64,000 bases of DNA from Cladocopium goreaui (taxonomy: Eukaryota > Sar > Dinophyceae > Suessiales > Symbiodiniaceae). The stretch is from positions 502,345 to 566,344 of the forward strand of contig CAMXCT020000491.1 of the NCBI GenBank assembly GCA_947184155.2, given 5' to 3'. Shown piece by piece: positions 37,765 through 47,317 of this stretch (position 1 is the first letter of the stretch; every line of letters begins with the position of its first letter). The notes beneath the pieces were generated by a model that searched no databases, was not told the DNA's origin, and was given only the letters and a program-made list of their open reading frames with translations. The translations under genes and the position numbers were made by a program.

Positions 37765-38822
37765 TATGTATATATATATATATGTGCGGCTGTCAAAACT
37801 CCTTGTTCATGAAAAGGACATCAACATAATTTGGAAATGTCCCATCGCTAACCACAGTTTCGTAGCAATTTTACCATCATTGCGCAATATTGATTTACAA
37901 GGGGTATCGCTAAGGCTAAACGCAGCTGAAGTAGATATGATATTGTATTCGTAGTACTGTTCATACTTGTATGTACTACTAGTATGAATTGTGCCAATAT
38001 TTTAGGAGTACTAGAAGTGCTAGCAGCGCACATACTGGTAAAAGTAGTACTAAGAATAAGGAAGTATTAGAAATATTTGCAAGGCTAGGAACACAATCCT
38101 GGCGTTAGTAGCAGGAATTCAAATAATAGTAGTAGTAGTAGTAGAAGCAGAAGTACAATAGAAGACTTAGCAGTAGAAGTACAGGTACAAGTAGTTGGGG
38201 ATCCTGTGCAATTGGGTGAACTTGGGTATCGCTTGGGTATCGCTAAGGCATCGCTATGGCATCGCTAAAACCGACCTGTTTTTTTTGCAGAATCAGGCGG
38301 GTGCATTATCATTTGCTTGTGAAACTATCCCTTTCTTTTTCCCGTCCTTTTCCTTTCCCTTTTCTGTTATTTTCCTTTCCTTCCCCTTTTTCTGTCCTTT
38401 TCCTTTCGTTTCCTTTTTTCGTTTTTCTTTCCCTTTCCTTTTCCTTTCTTTTCTCTTTTCGTTTCTTTTTCTTTCTCTTTCCTTTGCCTTTCTCTTTCCT
38501 TTTCCTTTCTGTTTCGTCTTCCTTTTCCTTTCCTGTTTCTTTTTCTGTTCCTGTCCTTTTCCTTTTCTTTTTCTTTTCATTTCCGTCCTGTTCCTTTCCT
38601 TTTCAACCCTGAGCCCAAGCCTATCACCAATGCGAGCACTTGACGAAATCAACACTCATGAAATATAATTATTAACTATTGAATTCAACATGGGGTATCG
38701 CTATTTGGGAAGGTCCCATCGCTAACCTCAGTTTTTTGCACTTTCTGAAAACCAATGTCCAGCCAATACATATCTAAGTATCCGCGAGTTTTGACAGTTG
38801 CTCATATATATATATATATATA
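37765..38822. mobile_element. Possible 1.06-kb element with inverted termini
   Basis: The left end, near 37782, reads GCGGCTGTCAAAACTCC. The right end, near 38785, holds its inverted relative GCGAGTTTTGACAGTTGC. Both are flanked by (TA)n. Inside, TCCCATCGCTAACC(A/T)CAGTTT is repeated directly near 37840 and 38715. The interior holds GTA-rich repeats and a polypyrimidine tract, and no transposase is visible. Confidence 0.5.
38326..38606. repeat. Polypyrimidine tract (CCTTTTCCTTTC-type)
   Basis: About 280 bp of almost pure C/T on the plus strand with only scattered G and A. The phenylalanine/proline-rich and lysine/arginine-rich ORFs over it are by-products. Confidence 0.95.
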
Positions 38823-39085
38823 TATCAATATGAGTAATGATTAATGGTTGTTGATTATAAAATATGTGTTATCCACCAACAGAATCCTGTTGAACCTCCC
38901 CATGGGCCCCTTCAAGGGGCCCCGTGGTTTCCCCAAAACCTGAGCTCGCGGACCCTTGGTCAATACCAGCTTCCTTAGGTTCGGGCCAGGCCGTGACTGA
39001 CCCGACTGACTCGACTGTCCAACTCTCGGGGCTCCATGGCCCAATTGACCCATGTCCCCCCGAAAAAAAAGTGGCCATATAAAAA

Positions 39086-39206
39086 ACCATCTGGTTATGA
39101 CTAACAGTTCGCCATGGAAAGATCCACCCATTTTTAAGAACGGTAAAACATCTATTTCTTTATGGGCCATGGCTTCCATGGCTATGTTAGTCATACCCAG
39201 AGGGTA
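39086..39206. repeat. Family 2 TIR element
   Basis: ACCATCTGGTTATGACTAAC to GTTAGTCATACCCAGAGGGTA. Confidence 0.8.
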
Positions 39207-40528
39207 CGTTTAATGGGTTAGAGCAACCCTGATGCAGTGAAGTCCAGTCATCCACAAAAAAAAACAGTGATTCAACAAGGCCTACCGTCTAAGACAGGCG
39301 AAGTAATTCACGGAGGACCGCGCCTGATGTCAGCTCGGATTGGTTTCCAGCCGGGTTTGATAAAATGGCATCCCTCGAAAGATAGTTTTTAATCATGGCA
39401 GAATAATGGAAAATTGCGAATACCTGATGCGACAATTTCTGCAAATTTTTTGCGGACAAGCCCAAAAAGAGAGATAGACAGTGCATTCGTAGAGATGTAG
39501 TGATTATGACTCTGACCCATATTTCATACTATGGCTCAGCTACTGGTGTGTCATGTTTTTCCATCTGCATCATATCCGTAAGTCGCGTGATGTTAGGGTT
39601 GAAGACACACCTGAAGAAACTTGACAATTCACAAGTGGCTTTGATTGCAACTGCTGGATTTGTTAGTAAAACAAGTCATGAAGTATCCAAATACTTCTAT
39701 TCAATCCCACAAAATACTGCTTGTCAATGGGACGACTGGGTTATCCCCAATAAACCTGCGAGGGTATCAGCTTCGCCCCCCACAAGCAACCAACAATTGG
39801 GTATATTTCAATGGCTCAATTCTTGTTCTCAATGGATTGGTTTAAGGGAAAATCTACAGGAAACCATGGTTTTTACCATTAAATATGGGGGTTTCCTGTA
39901 AATTTTCCCATCATCCAATTCTATGATGTTCTTACGGTTGCCTCTTGCTGCTGTTTCTCAACATGGAATCCGAATTTCCGTGGCAACCATTTCCAGTCGG
40001 AAAGTTACCCCAAGTGATGGCTAGACTGCGAAATGATGTAGTCCACGGGAAAACTGGGCTACACCCAATGGCTCAACCCCAGAATGGCATGCTATCCAGG
40101 CTGAAATCCGATTTCACCCCATGGGAGTTGCATCCTATCAGGATTACTTCATGCTACTTGGGTGGACATGGCCATGGCGCGCTGGTCGAATTTGAGCCTT
40201 TACGAAAGGTCCAACACTCACTGGTGATATCAGTGCTTCAGCTATATCTCCATTGTTTACTCCATGTCTGGTGATATCTCCATTGTTGATTGTTGATGAA
40301 TATCTCCATTCTCAACCTATATTTCTTGGGTAAGTTTGCATGGTGGTTGGTCCAGATCCGAAAAATATTCTTCATTATCTCTCCATAAACTTGTCAAATA
40401 CCTCCATTGTATCCCCATGATATCCCCACTAGTCCTTCTTTTCCCATTGTACTCAAAAATTATATCCAAGAACCGTCCAAGATAGTTTACCATGGTTTAC
40501 CATTTACCTACAAAGCCAAAGATTAAAT

Positions 40529-40658
40529 CTGGTTGGTGGTTGAGCCACCCCTCTGAAAAATGATGGAGTTCGTCAGTTGGGATGATGAAATTCCCAAAAA
40601 ATATATGGAAAGTCATAAAATTATATAAAAATCCATGGTTCCAGTCACCACCAACCAG
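40529..40658. repeat. Family 1 TIR element
   Basis: CTGGTTGGTGGTTGAGCCACC to CACCACCAACCAG, with TGATGGAGTTCGTCAGTTGG. Confidence 0.85.
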
Positions 40659-41177
40659 AAATCATATCATATCCCGTATTGCATCCATAATTATTGGATG
40701 AGTTATATTCCAATTATTGGTAAACTAACCACCATTTTTAATGGGAAACTCACTATTTTTGTTGAATCCCATCAAAAATCCCCATAATTATTGGAGGTTC
40801 ATCCATATCCCACAAAAAGATCCCAAGATTTCATAAGATTTCATGAAAACTTCCAGCATTCCCGCCATTATCTTAGCTCGCTGCGGTCCATGTTCAACCC
40901 AAAGCCAAGATTTTAATGGGCTTCTATTCATGTCTTAGAATTTTCCCCGGAGATTTCCCCCCAATTTTTCCATGGCAATGGACAAAAAAAAAACATTTCT
41001 GGATGATTTTTCCCATGGAAAACCTCCATTTTCTTCGGGGATTGTCCCAGGTCGCCCGACATCGTCATCATCGTCGTCGTCGATCTGCGTGGCATTCGTG
41101 GCCAGAGAGAAGTGCGCCATGGACCTAGGAGTGCGCAGTGACGAAAGGGGAAGTTCACCGATGGAATCCATGGAGAT

Positions 41178-41289
41178 TACCCTCTGGTAAACGTTTACAG
41201 TTTGCTATTGAAAATGGCCATTGAAATAGTGGATTTTCCCATTAATAGCATGGTGATTTTCCATAGCTATGTTAAATTACCAGAGGGTA
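41178..41289. repeat. Family 2 TIR element, typical copy
   Basis: TACCCTCTGGTAAACGTTTAC to GTTAAATTACCAGAGGGTA, 112 bp. The left arm has the ACAGTTTGCTATTG cassette and the right arm CCATAGCTATG, so it shows the mixed-cassette pattern clearly. Confidence 0.9.
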
Positions 41290-41489
41290 AATCAATGGGA
41301 ATGACTCAGGATCCAACAGATGGAGGTACGTAAACGTACCATATAATAAGGCCATATTTTGTGGGGATCTTCTCTAAGAAATAGGCCTAAAGAATAGGCC
41401 TTGTATATGGGATTGGTACCTCCAATTTAGGTTCCTGAACTGGCCATTGCTAAAATGAATTTAACATAATTTATGACTATATACAAAAA

Positions 41490-41604
41490 CTGGTTGGTGG
41501 TATAGTATACCTACCCCTCTGAAAAATGATGGAGTTCGTCAGTTGGGATGATGAAATTCCCAATATATGGAAAAATAATATTCATGTTCCAAACCACCAA
41601 CCAG
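41490..41604. repeat. Family 1 TIR element, typical copy
   Basis: CTGGTTGGTGG to CCACCAACCAG, 115 bp. The TIRs are 11-14 bp, with core TCTGAAAAATGATGGAGTTC and a small inner palindrome GAAATTCCCAA. Confidence 0.9.
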
Positions 41605-42839
41605 AAAAAGAAAAAAAACATTATATAGACAACCTATTTTACCTGGGATGATCATCGTGATTTTCGTCTCTGGGATGATCTTGAGATTGGAACACTACAT
41701 ACATTTTTTGGGTCAAAACATGTCAAAACGCTGATGCCCTAGTGAACAGTGAAATAGCTGGTAGTAATTTTCTAATTATATCATTGTGGATCTCTGCATG
41801 ACAACAAATATGAGGCAAAAATGTCAGCGGACATGTTCACAAGAATACATCATAATACATCTTCAGCTTTGATGCTGAACCTTGCAAATTTGTTGATTGC
41901 AAATGAGTTTCTCATGGTTAAATACACGGTCTTTGTTGTCAATTCTAACCAATTCCTTGTTGGCTACATCTCGATGTTAGACTAAGTTAAGTCCCCACGG
42001 GTGACGCTCAAAAGAAAATTTGGACAAGCCCGATTTGATCCTCTGTTTGCTGGTGAAATCACCACATGGGGATGGCTAAAATCCCAACATCTTCAAAAAT
42101 CATCAAAGCCGTTTTTTTGGTGATCAACTCTCTGAAATTCAATAATGTGGTTAAAACATGTTAAAACAATAATAAACCATCCCATAAATAGACGGTATAA
42201 ACAATTCCCAAATAATAGATTTCTTGAAACCCAAATGTTGCTCATCAAATCCCCACTTTCGGGTGAACCGAAATTCTTGGAAGTCCAATCCCCAATGGCC
42301 CCAATCCCCACTGCTGAAACCTCCGGAGGTTTGGTCAAATCCCTACCCCGCTACTTGTTCTATATCAGTATTCGTCAAATGCCTCAAACTCCACATGTTG
42401 CTTGAACCTTGTGGCTTTGACAATGAGGAAAATCCCAGCAACCAGCCCGGTTCATCATCTTACTGGTGCTAAACATTTCGGGAATTTTCGGGAATGATCC
42501 ACAACAACTATCAATTTCATCATCCCAGCAACCCCCAGCAACCCATCCATTCCCTACGTAAAACGCAACGCACCAGTCATTTTCCCATCAGCCGAGCTAC
42601 GGCAAGTCAGTTGGCTTCCTTTGGCCACCCGCCGGTGCCTGACAGCTTCCCAACGCTACCGACTGAAAGGAGGGGTACATCAAAAGAATTGCAGGGATTT
42701 TAGGATATATATAGATATGTGATGGTAGTACGATATACATCATGTCTGCATATATATATACAGTATATGTAGAAACTATATATTTTACACAGATGTAGAT
42801 GGAGTGTGGATGTGTATTAAGATTTACATCCATATATAC

Positions 42840-42905
42840 ATATATATATGCATATATATATATATGCATATGTATATTATTATTGTATATATATATATAT
42901 ATCTA
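42840..42905. repeat. AT microsatellite
   Basis: (TA)n with GC interruptions. The neighbouring IYIYIYIC frames are artefacts. Confidence 0.8.
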
Positions 42906-42967
42906 TACACATGGGGGGTTCCTAAAATAGGGCTACCCCCAAATCACCCATTTTTGGGTACCCGCAC

Positions 42968-43033
42968 CTTGGGCGGCACCACGGTCTGCCGCGCATCGGC
43001 GCCACCCAAACAGGCACGGAAGAGCATGAGGGC
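42968..43033 (-). CDS. Candidate exon, unrecognised
   Basis: An acceptor (CGACGTCAG) and a donor (CCCAAG/GTGCGG) enclose ALMLFRACLGGADARQTVVP and K, 22 codons. An alternative acceptor adds FSRRQ. The LFR segment recalls LYR-motif proteins, but one motif is not enough. Phase does not match the exon at 43653-43758 directly. Confidence 0.4.
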
Positions 43034-43351
43034 CTGACGTCGAGAGAACTGGCCAAGCAAAAATGGTTGAGATGTGTGGGATTGAACCCGAGAAAAATAG
43101 GGATTTAACGGGATTTATATGATTTATGATGTGGAAGTTTATATCTATGATATGTATGATTTTAGCAACAAAAATGCTCATCACCAAGCATTGGGACCAC
43201 ATCTATGAAGTGGATTCTAGGGTCTGCCTATGTACAGACTTGTCTAGGGTGTCAGCAGTTGAGTACAAAAATGGATGGGAAATTTGGGATTGAAACCCAA
43301 GAAAAATAGAGAATTCTATGATTGATTTATGATAACTGATACTCGTGATAT

Positions 43352-43548
43352 TGATTTATATTGATTTATATTGATTTATATTGATTTATATTGATTTATA
43401 TTGATTTATATTGATTTATATTGATTTAGATTGATTTACATTGATTTATATTGATTTATATTGATTTATATTGATTTACATCGATTTATATTGATTTATA
43501 TTGATTTATATTGATTTACATTGATTTATATTGATTTATGTTGATTCA
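43352..43548. repeat. Tandem array of the 10-bp unit ATTGATTTAT
   Basis: About 19 copies of ATTGATTTAT with A/C/G substitutions at the last bases. Confidence 0.95.
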
Positions 43549-43652
43549 TGATAAATGAGGGCCTCACATCGGAGGTTTGTCAGAAAAGATCTGCAGATTC
43601 GGGGGCATCATCTTTATTGAGAAACGCCCAGTTTATAAACTTGGGGTATCAC

Positions 43653-45504
43653 CTTGCAGGGTGATGATCATTGGGATTTCAGCCATGTTACGAGAGACAA
43701 ATTTTCCAGTGGCTTCGGAGCCACCAACGGATGAGCGGCAAAACATCCGTACATTTCGCTGATTTCATGTGCAATAATATGAGGGTATCATGGTGCCAAA
43801 TGCCAGATCTGACAAGTGATCAGAACTAACCATGTCCAGTTTTGTACATCGAAGTCGATGAGGATTCTTTTCGTTCCCCTGATAGAACTAGTAGGGCCCC
43901 TCATTGTACTATAGGATGATCCTGGAAACTGTCCATGTTGAGTTTGTTTTGTTTCGCTAAACGCAGTTAAAGCCTATGAATCAACTCTGTGGCTTGTTCC
44001 ATAGACAAATCTCTTTGTTTTGCAGGATATCCTCTGGTAAACTAGCGCTTTGCTAGGGAAAATCACCATTGTCAATAGGTAAATCACCGAACTAAATGGC
44101 CCATGTTCAATAGCTAACTGAGAAATTACCGGGGGGGGGTCCTCCTTTTTTGGTAGATGATATCTGCGCAGTTTCCAGCAGTCCAGTTCCATTCAGTTTC
44201 ACGGCCTCCTCGATGTACATCAAATGCTGAGCCCTCGGGGGGCATTGGAGCTATCCAGCCCGAAAATGGATCGAAATCGGGGCTTCATGATGGTGATGTA
44301 CTGGATTAAGTTAAATGGACATTTCATGGAAAAATACTGGGAATTAGATGGTTTTTTCTATGGTCATTTAATAGTTTAATGGTGATTCAATGGCAATTTC
44401 ATTGGGGATTTCATGGACATATTGGTCATTGTCCAATGATTTATGGGGATTATCTAGGGATCAAGCATGAAAAATTGTTGATTAGTCAACATCAATCCAA
44501 TCTTTGGATTCGTGGGAAAATATGAAGTGGAAACCATGTCTTTGTTTAGCAGTTTAGCAGAAAATATTTAGAAAGGTGTCCGGTTTCTATGGTCCCATGA
44601 TCCAACATCATCCAATTCCGGGAACATCGGGAACGATGATCCGGTGCTTTCTGGAAGCTGGAGTGTACAAGTTGTTCATTAAGTTCATTACCACGCTGCC
44701 TTTTCACAAAAAAATCGGTTGGCTTGACCCATACCGATACTTTCATCTTGACATGGTGGTTCCAAAAAACATCAAAAAACCACCCGACCTCAGCGACCTC
44801 ATCTGGTGGGCTCCCCCACGTCTGATCATGCTCGTCCGGGGTTGAGACCTGGCGAACGAAGGGAAGATCGCTATTTTTTGGTCCACCTTCCCTCAGATTC
44901 TCTGATCATTCTACCCTCTGGTAAACTAACATAGCTATTGAAAATGGCCATTTATAGTGGATTTTCCCATGAAAAATGGTGATTTTCGATAGCTATGTTA
45001 AATTACCAGAGGGTAGATGACATTCTGAGTGTCTGGTTGGTGGTATAATAATGGTTAATATATGGTTAATATTAATGGTTATTATATGGTTAATGATGGT
45101 TAATAATAATCTGGTTGGTGGTTTCAACCAACCCCTCTGAAAAATGATGGAGTGAAAGTCAGTTGGGATTAGTATTCTCCCAATATATGGCAAAATAAAA
45201 AATGTTCCAAACCACCAACCAGGTGTGAAATTTGAGCTAATCTTCTATCTGGGGTTGTGTTTTGACATCTAAAATTCTACCTGGCATTCTGTTTGACAAA
45301 CATTTTGACAATTCACCCGGCATCCCATCTAGCAGATCTTGGAGCTTTTAGCTGGCTTCAGTGCCGCAGAGCCGACATTGCCGTTGTCAATGTCGAACCC
45401 TGGCTAATCTGCGCACGCTCGACCTGGGGTTGTCGACCTCCACAGTTGTTGCTTTGTCGGCCCCAAGGGCCCTCAGTGTGTTGCCCGACCGAGTTCGCTT
45501 CAGG
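43653..45504 (-). CDS. Unrecognised gene, four or five internal exons
   Basis: Exons in transcription order are 45438-45504, 44789-44821, 44170-44226 and 43653-43758, with an optional in-phase exon at 44607-44657 (LPESTGSSFPMFPELDD). Donors are GT (GTGGAG/GTCGAC, GCTGAG/GTCGGG, TGCAAG/GTGATA) and one GC (GAAACT/GCGCAG). The readings are TLRALGADKATTVE, TWGSPPDEVAE, HLMYIEEAVKLNGTGLLET and RSSVGGSEATGKFVSRNMAE then IPMIITLQ. The helix SPPDEVAE-HLMYIEEAVKL runs smoothly across a join, which supports it. The next exon and the family are unknown. Confidence 0.48.
44028..44140. repeat. Family 2 TIR element, damaged right end
   Basis: TATCCTCTGGTAAACTAGC on the left; the right TIR is replaced by AAATTACC followed by a G run. 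Confidence 0.65.
44912..45015. repeat. Family 2 TIR element
   Basis: TACCCTCTGGTAAACTAACATAG to GTTAAATTACCAGAGGGTA, intact ends. Confidence 0.88.
45111..45222. repeat. Family 1 TIR element
   Basis: CTGGTTGGTGG to CCACCAACCAG. A second, solitary left end (CTGGTTGGTGGTATAATAATGG) lies 78 bp upstream at 45033. Confidence 0.85.
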
Positions 45505-45654
45505 CTGCGATCGACCGTGTTCAGCTGTTCGCCCTTAAAGTTGCCCACGTCACACGATCACCAGTGACAGCTATCTGCTCCAGAGACAGCCTCTCGGCCT
45601 ATGGCTGAATAGGTCTGGAAACTCATAAGGGAAACTCAATCAGGTTTTTTTCCT

Positions 45655-45761
45655 TACCCTATGGTTATTTAACATAGCCATGGAAAATGGCCCATAGAAA
45701 TAGATGGTTTACCTATTAAAAATGGTGATTTTCCATGGCTATGTTAAATAACCAGATGGTA
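45655..45761. repeat. Family 2 TIR element
   Basis: TACCCTATGGTTATTTAACATAG to GTTAAATAACCAGATGGTA. Confidence 0.82.
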
Positions 45762-45975
45762 TATTTCGAAAGCTGTACCTACAAGTCTTGGATGGTTACA
45801 TTCAGACTTTACAGTCATTTTGTTGCTATAAATGGAGGATCTGTGGGTGTAAGAAATGCTGAATACCCCAATAAAACCCCCCGTCAGTTGAAAAAAAATG
45901 GTTTTTTGTGGGCTTGAAATGGCTTCAAATCGCAGATTTCAAAGTTGAAAACCATTGTTTTTACGTTGTTTTCCA

Positions 45976-46081
45976 TACCCTCTGGTAAACATACAAAAAG
46001 CTATTGAAAATGGCCATTTATAGTGGATTTTCCCATGAAAAATTGTGATTTTCCATGGCTATGTTAAATTACCAGAGGGTA
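45976..46081. repeat. Family 2 TIR element
   Basis: TACCCTCTGGTAAACATAC with the AAAAAGCTATTG cassette; right end GTTAAATTACCAGAGGGTA. Confidence 0.88.
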
Positions 46082-46158
46082 ACTTGTTTCCATGTTCTCC
46101 CATGGTTGTCCCCATGTTTCTCCCTCAACTCCGCCCCGCAAAATATGCTTCGCCCAAC

Positions 46159-46250
46159 CTTCATGGAGGGCATATCGCCCTCATAGCCCTGCTCCACGAG
46201 GCCAGGGATTTCCTCCTTCAGAAACCTTGGGAAATCCGCCAGGGTTTCAT
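46159..46250 (-). CDS. Candidate exon, unrecognised
   Basis: The minus strand reads DFPRFLKEEIPGLVEQGYEG then DMPSMK before a GT donor (ATGAAG/GTTGGG). The frame is the only long open one on that strand. The acceptor is unclear, and no family is recognised. Confidence 0.38.
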
Positions 46251-46545
46251 AGGACAATGGGCCATAAATCGATGTAAACCATCTATAAAAATGAATGTAA
46301 TTCATGGACGGTAAAATGTTAGTTTACTGGATGTTTAAATATCCATAAAATGATAAAATTGATGTAAATCATGGTAAGTCATGATTCTACCTGGGGAATT
46401 CAGTCCTGCCATAGGCTATGTAAAGAGATGTACCATGGGATTACCATGGGACATACCCTCTGAGACTCTGGTGTCATCAAAACATGGCTGGCTGTCAAAA
46501 ACGGAGGTTTCTAGCTGGGAAAATTGTCTCCGAAATAAAAAAATG

Positions 46546-46577
<32 letters not shown>

Positions 46578-46651
46578 AAAGCACCATTTCAGTACAGTAG
46601 GAAAATCATAAATAAGTGGTCCATGTTCCTATGTTAATTTACTGGAGGGTA
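46546..46651. repeat. Family 2 TIR element
   Basis: TACCCTCTGGTAAACTAACAG to TTAATTTACTGGAGGGTA, slightly diverged. Confidence 0.75.
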
Positions 46652-46852
46652 AGATATCCATAAAATGATATAATGATGTAACTCATGGATGTAAGTCATG
46701 ATGTAAGTCCTCAAAAAACCTTGGGAATAAAGTCCTCTAAACCTGGGCCGAGTTCACCCCACATAACCGTTAGCTCTGCACATGCGTGAGGGCTCTGACT
46801 GTGCTGTGTGTGGGTATGGGCAGCATATAAAAATTATGAACCACAGAAATTG

Positions 46853-46954
46853 CTGGTTGGTGGTTGAGCCACCCCTCTGAAAAATATGAAAGTCAGTTGG
46901 GATTGTTATTCCCAAGATATGGAAAAAATAAAAAATGTTCCAAACCACCAACCA
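46853..46954. repeat. Family 1 TIR element
   Basis: CTGGTTGGTGGTTGAGCCACC to CCAAACCACCAACCAG. Confidence 0.88.
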
Positions 46955-47134
46955 GATTGTCAGTACCGGTATACCAAAAGATAACCAGATTCTGTGCTCC
47001 CGAGGGTCTTAACAGTTTCACCCATAAATGATGTACACTTGTAAATGACTACCACCATTTTTGGCAAAGCAACATCAAAAACAAAGGATATCACTAGTTT
47101 TATGGTTTCCAAAATTATCCCATAACTCCTGTCT

Positions 47135-47139
47135 ATTTT
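47135..47139. repeat. Target site duplication, left copy (ATTTT)
   Basis: ATTTT directly abuts the left LTR and matches 62777-62781 exactly. A 5-bp duplication is normal for Ty1/copia integrases. Confidence 0.92.
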
Positions 47140-47308
47140 TGTATTTTCAGGTTTCAGCAAGGGTTAACCTAGTTATACCCAAATGGACTGATAAACCTAA
47201 ACAGGGGAAGAAACCGTTAAGCTAGCGACCCAGCGCCTTTTATACTGAGCCGCAATGCTGTCAGATACATCTATGATACAGCTATGTCTTACATGGGGTG
47301 CAAATACA
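47140..47308 (-). repeat. 3' LTR, 169 bp
   Basis: Sense strand starts TGTATTTGCACCCC and ends CCTGAAAATACA (TG...CA termini). It differs from the other LTR only at position 47288. Confidence 0.95.
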
Positions 47309-47317
47309 CCCCCCTCA
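47309..47317 (-). promoter_or_regulatory. Polypurine tract
   Basis: TGAGGGGGG on the sense strand lies immediately before the 3' LTR, where plus-strand DNA synthesis is primed. Confidence 0.75.

Larger units (their letters stand above)
36036..43652. other. Repeat-rich stretch with few exon candidates
   Basis: Exon-like islands occur at 37310-37420, 38890-39060 (minus, DQGSASSGFGETTGPLEGA), 39289-39390 (minus, SELTSGAVLRELLRLS then stop), 41035-41165 (Asp-rich) and 42600-42665 (minus, after a CCTCCTTTCAG acceptor). Plus-strand ORFs at 39500-40274 have no motif. Simple repeats and TIR elements fill most of the rest. Confidence 0.45.

Noticed and set aside
38195-38668. 157-codon Phe/Pro/Leu/Ser-rich ORF and its Lys/Arg-rich antisense
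   Set aside because: Both are produced by the polypyrimidine tract.
39500-40274. Two plus-strand ORFs of 133 and 109 codons
   Set aside because: No motif, no splice support and opposite to all other genes; not called.
42968-43048. LYR-motif mitochondrial protein
   Set aside because: Only an LFR tripeptide in a helical context; too little to name a family.
45361-45567. Leucine-rich repeat protein on the plus strand (LANLRTLDLG)
   Set aside because: Only one repeat-like stretch; the minus-strand frame chains in phase with neighbouring exons.
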